Part shown: in pieces, positions 58,701-64,000 of the stretch
Layout: every line of letters begins with the position of its first letter
Numbering within the stretch: position 1 is the stretch's first letter
DNA from: Anaerostipes rhamnosivorans
GTDB lineage: Bacteria; Bacillota; Clostridia; Lachnospirales; Lachnospiraceae
Assembly: GCF_005280655.1 (NCBI RefSeq)
Contig: NZ_CP040058.1
Coordinates: forward strand, 2,518,001-2,582,000
Length of the DNA: 64,000 nucleotides
Direction of reading: 5' to 3'
Notes under the pieces: generated by a model
Told to the model about the DNA's origin: nothing
The model's database searches: none
The model's input: only the letters and a program-made list of their open reading frames with translations
Translations under genes and position numbers: made by a program

Positions 58701-59448
58701 TTCCGCTGTTTAAGGCAGTCTGTGCCTTGGCCAGTGTATTGTTTAACTCGGTTCTCTTAGAGTTGAGCTGGGCTTTGCTTCCGTCCAGCTTTGATTTCGC
58801 ACGGTCCAGCTTATCCTGGGCCTCGTCAAACTGGCCGTTTAAGGCCCTCTGTATCTTTTTATTGAGGGATTTAATCTTATCCTCATTGATAATGACATTG
58901 ATATTTTCCTCAAGCATTCCTGTCTGGCTCACAGAAGCCACACCTTCCACTGCTTCCACCCCAGGCGAAACTTTGTCCTTGATGAGCTTGGATATCTCCG
59001 ACATATCTTTGTTATCTGAATCCATCGCTGTTACAAGGACCGGCATCATATCCGGATTTAACTTCATGATCGTAGGATTACCCACCTTATCCGGCCAGTA
59101 TCCCTTGATCATATCCAGCTTTTCCCGCATATCAAGAGCTGCGGAATCCATATTAGCATCCCCCTCAAACTCCATATATACAATGGACATATTCTCGCTG
59201 GAAGAAGATGCTACCTGCTTGATATTAGAAATTGTAGCCATAGCCTGTTCCACAGGCTTTGTCACGGTGGTCTCCACTTCCTCCGGAGAAGCCCCCTGAT
59301 ATGTAGTCATAACAAGCGCATATGGAAGTTCCATACTCGGAAGCAGATCTGTGGTCATTTTTGAAAAAGAGACAACTCCCAAAATGATCACAAGGACGAC
59401 GCCTACAATGACAGTATATGGCTTTCGTACACTAAACTTTGAAAACAT
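55771..59448 (-). CDS. RND-family exporter with long coiled-coil insertion
   Basis: 1225 aa, HAE1/AcrB-type topology in a Gram-positive. The first helix is followed by an extracytoplasmic domain, then 5-6 helices (about 545-700: MGAVLAVLILLVFLKDIKPTAVI, GLALGVGMLVDNSIVVIENIYRL), a second outside domain (about 760-1030) and a final helix bundle (AFMYLIMVAQFQSLKSPFIILFTIPLAFTGG). Residues about 195-400 form a heptad-rich antiparallel coiled coil (many A/K/Q/L repeats) inserted where AcrB has the docking domain. No MFP adaptor gene adjoins it, so the coil may replace it. Substrate unknown. The operator-like palindrome 59470-59491 lies in its promoter. Confidence 0.9.
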   Translation of the reverse strand: MFSKFSVRKPYTVIVGVVLVIILGVVSFSKMTTDLLPSMELPYALVMTTYQGASPEEVETTVTKPVEQAMATISNIKQVASSSSENMSIVYMEFEGDANMDSAALDMREKLDMIKGYWPDKVGNPTIMKLNPDMMPVLVTAMDSDNKDMSEISKLIKDKVSPGVEAVEGVASVSQTGMLEENINVIINEDKIKSLNKKIQRALNGQFDEAQDKLDRAKSKLDGSKAQLNSKRTELNNTLAKAQTALNSGKLSLAQKEVEVTSALTNLENQKKVLELVKQAGEASVKQLEEQLKTVTDPAQKAQLQVQIAEINKQLKTADSTIKTLDKNIKALKQALKQIQKGKKEVDANLTTVTAQSANANSQMTSGEIGIAQGESQITMGQQQLDASKKQAKAAANIKDKITVDNVKAMLIAQNFEMPAGYISEDNTQYLVRVGDKVSSQEDLEDLELMDLGIKNFAPIRLSDVADVAVVNNKKDTYCRINGNDAVVLSVQKQNNYSTADVSKRVSEKLDTLKKENPGLHYTNLMDQGIYIDMVVGSVLQNLGMGAVLAVLILLVFLKDIKPTAVIACSIPISVIFAVVMMYFSGITLNVISLSGLALGVGMLVDNSIVVIENIYRLRKEGVPVKEAAIEGAKGVAGAITASTLTTISVFLPIVFTTGLTKKLFSDMALTIGYSLIASLIVAVTFVPMMSAGVLHKVTEKDNKLFDGLQSLYRGVMEKVLKRKWIAIILTLAVFVGAVIGATKIGTSLMPSMDSTEMSLTIEMPKGSGLSDTAAMSDTVMKKIREISDVDSVGAMVSSSSGIGGTSSSSKANQDTASVYIMLKEDKKHTNKEIKNEILNKTKKFDCEIQVQESNMDMSALGGSGISIEVKGNDMNTLRKTARDIAKKVGTVKGTKNISDGQEETTPDIHVTVDKAKAAKYGLTVATVYQQLNAKLQEGSTATTINQNEKQWDVKVSNDTKDNITRSQLKKMKLTGTQKGESKEVALSKVASFHDTDSLSTISRSEQERILTVTAELKDGYNIGIVSENVTKALKGYKAPAGYSYKIAGEMESINETAGQVGLMLILAIAFMYLIMVAQFQSLKSPFIILFTIPLAFTGGLIGLFVAGKDLSIIAMIGFVMLSGIIVNNGIVLVDTVNQLRDKGCEMMDAVITAGAMRIRPILMTAITTILGLSTMALGMGSGAEMVQPMAIVTIGGLIYGTLLTLIFIPCIYLVFNRKKKKRRS

Positions 59449-59469
59449 GATTTTACCCCTTCTGACTTT

Positions 59470-59491
59470 TTGTATTATAAGAATAATACAA
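59470..59491. promoter_or_regulatory. Operator-like palindrome between the RND exporter and sodA
   Basis: TTGTATTAT-AAGA-ATAATACAA, perfect 9-bp arms. On the minus strand its centre contains TATAAT, a consensus -10 about 25 bp before the exporter start. A TetR/MarR/PerR-type repressor could bind. It also lies upstream of sodA. Confidence 0.5.
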
Positions 59492-59584
59492 TGTTAGCAT
59501 GACCGGCAAGATGATTCAAGTTTTTTTGAATATTATTTTATATTCCTACGTAAAATAAAAAGAAAAAAGGAGATAGATTGAAAT

Positions 59585-60226
59585 ATGAATGAGACATATC
59601 CATTTTCCCTCGAACCGCTTCCATACGATTATGATGCACTGGAACCAGTGATTGATGCTGAGACTCTCAGATTTCACCACGATAAACATCTTGCTGCTTA
59701 TGTAGAGAAGCTGAATGCTGCGATCAAACCACACGAGGAGCTGCACAACATGACATTAGAACAGCTTCTCACTGAACCGGATAAAATACCTGAGAATGCA
59801 AAGACTGCTATTAAAAACAACGGCGGAGGTGTTTATAATCATCAAGTCTATTTTAATGCCATGGAAAAAGATGAATTCACTACCCCGGAAGGTGAAATCG
59901 GGAAAGCAATCGAAAGAGATTTTGGATCTTTAGATGCTTTTATGAAAGAAATGACAGAAGCTGCCCTCACAGTGTTCGGTTCTGGTTATGGATGGCTTGT
60001 AAATCACAACGGAACGTTAGAAGTCATAAAGCTCCCGAATCAGGATGTGCCGCTCAGTGATACCCTTTATCCCCTTCTCCCCGTAGATGTCTGGGAACAT
60101 GCGTATTATCTCCAATATCAAAACCGCCGTCCGGATTATGTGAATAACTGGTTTTCTCTGATCAATTGGGATTACGTAAACAAAAGGCTGGAAGACAGTA
60201 AGAAATGGTTTGAATCACAAAAGTAA
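59585..60226 (+). CDS. sodA: Superoxide dismutase (Fe/Mn)
   Basis: 213 aa. Metal ligands: His in LRFHHDKHLAAYVEKLN, His in GGGVYNHQVYFNAM, and Asp and His in PVDVWEHAYYLQYQNRRPDYVNNWFSLINW; the FGSGYGWLV motif is typical. It removes superoxide on oxygen exposure of this presumed anaerobe. The only plus-strand gene in the last 38 kb; a strong bidirectional terminator follows. Confidence 0.95.
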   Translation: MNETYPFSLEPLPYDYDALEPVIDAETLRFHHDKHLAAYVEKLNAAIKPHEELHNMTLEQLLTEPDKIPENAKTAIKNNGGGVYNHQVYFNAMEKDEFTTPEGEIGKAIERDFGSLDAFMKEMTEAALTVFGSGYGWLVNHNGTLEVIKLPNQDVPLSDTLYPLLPVDVWEHAYYLQYQNRRPDYVNNWFSLINWDYVNKRLEDSKKWFESQK

Positions 60227-60240
60227 TTTGAAATATTAAA

Positions 60241-60282
60241 AAAATGGAACGATCCGGTATAGTTATCCGATCGTTCCATTTT
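60241..60282. terminator. Bidirectional terminator between sodA and guaB
   Basis: Perfect 14-bp stem AAAATGGAACGATC (60241-60254) with its complement 60269-60282, for two convergent genes. Confidence 0.85.
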
Positions 60283-60293
60283 GTATTTATCGT

Positions 60294-61778
<1,485 letters not shown>

Positions 61779-61795
61779 CTAATTTATAGTTTTAT

Positions 61796-61824
61796 ACTAT
61801 AACAAATTCTAAATTCTTTGTCAA
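61796..61824 (-). promoter_or_regulatory. Sigma-A promoter of guaB
   Basis: Minus strand TTGACA (61824-61819), 17 bp, TATAGT (61801-61796). Confidence 0.8.
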
Positions 61825-61827
61825 CAA

Positions 61828-61863
61828 ACAAAGGATTATTGTCTGATAACAATAATCCTTTGT
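61828..61863 (-). terminator. Terminator after the Nfn/EIIA-like transcript
   Basis: 14-bp stem (AAAGGATTATTG/CAATAATCCTTT plus two pairs), 10 bp after the stop at 61873, with TTTGTTTG on the minus strand. Confidence 0.75.
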
Positions 61864-61872
61864 ACATTCGAT

Positions 61873-62241
61873 TTAGTCTTCTGTGATTAAAATTTTGGAA
61901 CCGACTTTTAACTTAGGCATAGGATTTGCCTCAACACAGATGCTTCCCGGCAGCCCTGCCTCAGACGCTCCGCTGAATACTACAGTTAGATGTCCCAATG
62001 TTTCTAAATTTGACTGGGCAATTTCCCCTACAGCAGTAATTTTAAATTCAGCATCATCAATAACCAGTGTATTCCCTTTGCTGATCGTTCCGTCTATCTG
62101 GTTGACATCAATGAAATGACAGAAGTCTTTCAATGTGTCCGGAACATTCTCGCCGAACAGCACAAACATTCCTTCGTCATAAAAGGCATCAACCTGGTCT
62201 CCCAACTCATAGACAGACGTTTGAAAAATTGTTTTGCTCAT
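61873..62241 (-). CDS. Orphan EIIA-Gut-like protein lacking the phospho-histidine
   Basis: 122 aa, full-length PTSIIA_gutA fold (FVLFGENVPDTLKDFCHFIDVNQIDGTISKGNTLVIDDAEFKITAVGEIAQSNLETLGHLTVVFSG). At the site aligned with E. coli SrlB His43 and His44 of the copy at 25576-25956 it has Ile44; the nearest His is two residues earlier (C-H-F-I instead of C-x-x-H). It is probably not a standard phosphocarrier. It lies 15 bp after the Nfn large-subunit-like gene with no EIIB/EIIC nearby, so a regulatory or binding role tied to that operon is more likely. Confidence 0.75.
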   Translation of the reverse strand: MSKTIFQTSVYELGDQVDAFYDEGMFVLFGENVPDTLKDFCHFIDVNQIDGTISKGNTLVIDDAEFKITAVGEIAQSNLETLGHLTVVFSGASEAGLPGSICVEANPMPKLKVGSKILITED

Positions 62242-62256
62242 ATCCTGTCCTCCTGA

Positions 62257-63645
62257 TTATCCTCTTAATTTTTTGTCGATCGCCGCTGCTGCTTTTTTGC
62301 CGGCACCCATAGCCAGTATGACGGTTGCCGCACCAGTGACTGTATCTCCTCCTGCATAAACTCCATCTTTGCTTGACTCCATTGTCTCTTCATTGACAAT
62401 GATTCCGCCCCATTTTTGAACATCCAGTCCTGGGGTAGTCTGGCGGATCAATGGATTCGGGCTTTGACCGATGGCGATTACGACAGTATCAACATCAATG
62501 TCGTAATTGGATCCTTCAATCGGAACAGGAGATCTTCTTCCTGATGCATCAGGCTCACCTAATTCCTGTTTTACAATCTCCATCTTATCTACCCAGCCGT
62601 CTTCATTGGCTTTAATAGCAACCGGATTGTTTAAGAATTTGAAGATGATTCCTTCTTCTTTTGCATGGTGAAGTTCCTCCAGACGTGCCGGAGCCTCTTC
62701 CTCACTTCTTCTATAAACAATATAAACTTCATCCGCACCCAAGCGTTTTGCTGTTCTTGCTGCATCCATTGCCACGTTTCCTGCTCCCACAACCGCAACT
62801 TTCTTTCCGATCTTTACAGGAGTCGGATACTCTGGAAATTCATAACCCTTCATCAGGTTCACACGGGTTAAAAATTCGTTTGCAGAATAAACACCAAGGT
62901 AGTTTTCTCCTGGTATATTTAAGAATCTTGGAAGTCCTGCGCCGCTTCCTACAAAAACTGCCTCATACCCCTGCTCCATCAGTTCATCGATGGTGACAGA
63001 TCTTCCAACGATCACATTAGTCTCAATCTTAACTCCGAGATTCTCAACTGACTCTATTTCTTTTGCTACTAAGTCCTTCGGCAGACGGAATTCTGGGATG
63101 CCATAACTCAGTACTCCACCCGGTTTGTGAAGTGCCTCAAAAACAGTAACCTCATATCCCTTTTTAATCAGTTCCCCGGCACAGGTGATACCAGCAGGTC
63201 CGCATCCGACCACTGCAACTTTTTTTCCATTTTTTTCGATGTTCACTTCCACCGGCTTTGCGTTTGCCATATGATAGTCTGCCACGAACCGTTCCATACG
63301 TCCGATTCCCACAGCCTCACCTTTGATTCCTCTGACACATTTCCCTTCGCACTGGTTTTCCTGAGGACATACACGGCCACAGATGGCAGGCAGGGCATTC
63401 TCACTTGTGATCACTTCATAAGCGCCTTCAAAGTCTCCAGCTGCTACCTTTTCAATGAACTCAGGAATCGGTACATTGACCGGACATCCGTTCACACAAG
63501 GTTTATTCTTACAGTTTAAGCAGCGGGTTGCCTCTTCCATAGCCATTTCTTTCGTATATCCCAAAGCAACTTCTTTAAAATTCTTATTCCGAACATTCGG
63601 ATCCTGTTCCGGCATTGCTACTTTATTTGGACTCATATTTGCCAT
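62257..63645 (-). CDS. nfnB: NADPH-dependent glutamate synthase-like / NfnB (large) flavoprotein
   Basis: 462 aa. N-terminal cluster cysteines CLNCKNKPCVNGCPVNVPIPEFI and CGRVCPQENQCEGKCVRG bind two [4Fe-4S] clusters. FAD-binding VAVVGCGPAGITCAGELIKKGYEVTVFEAL, then NADPH-binding KVAVVGAGNVAMDAARTAKRLGADEVYIVYRRSEEEAPAR. It follows an NfnA/SudB-type subunit, so the pair probably is the electron-bifurcating NADH-dependent ferredoxin:NADP oxidoreductase. GltD-type glutamate synthase small subunit is the alternative; no GltB is visible here. Confidence 0.85.
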   Translation of the reverse strand: MANMSPNKVAMPEQDPNVRNKNFKEVALGYTKEMAMEEATRCLNCKNKPCVNGCPVNVPIPEFIEKVAAGDFEGAYEVITSENALPAICGRVCPQENQCEGKCVRGIKGEAVGIGRMERFVADYHMANAKPVEVNIEKNGKKVAVVGCGPAGITCAGELIKKGYEVTVFEALHKPGGVLSYGIPEFRLPKDLVAKEIESVENLGVKIETNVIVGRSVTIDELMEQGYEAVFVGSGAGLPRFLNIPGENYLGVYSANEFLTRVNLMKGYEFPEYPTPVKIGKKVAVVGAGNVAMDAARTAKRLGADEVYIVYRRSEEEAPARLEELHHAKEEGIIFKFLNNPVAIKANEDGWVDKMEIVKQELGEPDASGRRSPVPIEGSNYDIDVDTVVIAIGQSPNPLIRQTTPGLDVQKWGGIIVNEETMESSKDGVYAGGDTVTGAATVILAMGAGKKAAAAIDKKLRG

Positions 63646-63647
63646 GA

Positions 63648-64000
63648 CTACTTACCCCTCCCAATCTTGCATTCGTGTTCTTCTTCTCTAAACATTGTCT
63701 GACGTTTCATACACTCATCAAAGTTCACCTGGAATCCGTCAAAATCCGGTCCGTCTACGCAGGCGAACTTTGTCTCTCCGCCTACAGTGACGCGGCATCC
63801 GCCGCACATTCCGGTTCCATCAATCATGATAGGATTTAAGGACACCATGGTAGGAATATCGTGCTGTTTTGTAATGTTTACAACATTTTTCATCATGATC
63901 AACGGCCCGATCGCAATCACTTCATCATACTTGACGCCTTTTGCAATCTGATCTTCCAGTACATTGGTAACGAATCCCTTTGTCCCAAGGCTTCCGTCAT
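63648..64000 (-). CDS. nfnA: NfnA/SudB-type NAD- and [2Fe-2S]-binding subunit, partial
   Basis: C-terminal 117 or so codons; the gene continues beyond the window end (the frame is open to base 64000). The [2Fe-2S] site is GTGMCGGCRVTVGGETKFACVDGPDFDGFQVNFDECMKRQ. The family includes dihydroorotate dehydrogenase electron-transfer subunits, SudB and NfnA. 2 bp from the large subunit, so they form one complex. Confidence 0.85.
   Translation of the reverse strand, partial: DGSLGTKGFVTNVLEDQIAKGVKYDEVIAIGPLIMMKNVVNITKQHDIPTMVSLNPIMIDGTGMCGGCRVTVGGETKFACVDGPDFDGFQVNFDECMKRQTMFREEEHECKIGRGK

Overview
The window looks like a chromosomal segment of a Gram-positive, low-to-mid GC Clostridia, most likely Lachnospiraceae (an Anaerostipes-like butyrate producer is possible, but that is a guess). 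The basis is the Firmicutes-type housekeeping cluster (glmM, priA, def, fmt, rsmB, rlmN, prpC, prkC, rsgA, thiN), GatCAB behind a T-box leader, Nfn-type genes, two PTS polyol operons and sigma-A promoters with 17-bp spacers. Nearly all genes are on the minus strand.

Layout. 1-4.5 kb: a class II aldolase, a two-gene ABC importer (ATPase with CBS domains; permease fused to its binding protein) and a small Cys-containing protein. 4.6-6.2 kb: an intact IS110-family element. 6.2-9.4 kb: a radical SAM protein, two GyrI-like proteins and a WYL regulator. 9.4-9.9 kb: an array of structured intergenic repeats. 9.9-13.6 kb (plus strand): aldose epimerase, HAD phosphatase, YbaK-type editing protein, Gfo/Idh/MocA oxidoreductase and an HbpS-like protein. 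13.6-20.8 kb: a complete galactitol operon (PRD regulator, EIIA/B/C, aldolase, dehydrogenase, PfkB kinase). 20.9-23.3 kb: a HAD protein, a TIGR01212 radical SAM protein and a small membrane protein. 23.3-31.8 kb: a glucitol-family PTS locus with two near-identical glycerol-1-phosphate-dehydrogenase-like enzymes, an RpiB-like isomerase, GutM, a SorC regulator and two HAD phosphatases. 32-35.6 kb: gatCAB with its T-box. 35.6-38 kb: two membrane proteins, a HAD protein and more repeats. 38-49.5 kb: the conserved translation/cell-wall-signalling cluster. 49.7-55.7 kb: a Fur-family regulator, a GH114-like protein, a dGTPase-like protein and a phosphatidylserine/phosphatidylethanolamine operon. 55.8-64 kb: an RND exporter, superoxide dismutase, IMP dehydrogenase, an orphan EIIA-Gut-like protein and Nfn genes running off the end.

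Most interesting signals. (1) Three promoters in the glucitol-like locus share the same geometry: a TTATACA-type box, 9 bp, a degraded -35, 17 bp, then TAAAAT. This points to one activator (the SorC protein) driving three transcripts of an unusual polyol pathway that lacks the normal sorbitol-6-phosphate dehydrogenase. (2) A family of intergenic elements has unrelated outer stems around a conserved 29-nt core, with compensatory and G-U changes that indicate selection on a folded single strand. (3) The orphan EIIA-Gut paralog beside the Nfn genes has lost the phospho-acceptor histidine. (4) A 26-residue membrane peptide gene is too short for standard gene calling.

Name warning: the symbols gatA/B/C apply here both to galactitol PTS proteins (16.5-18.7 kb) and to amidotransferase subunits (32-35.2 kb); they are unrelated.
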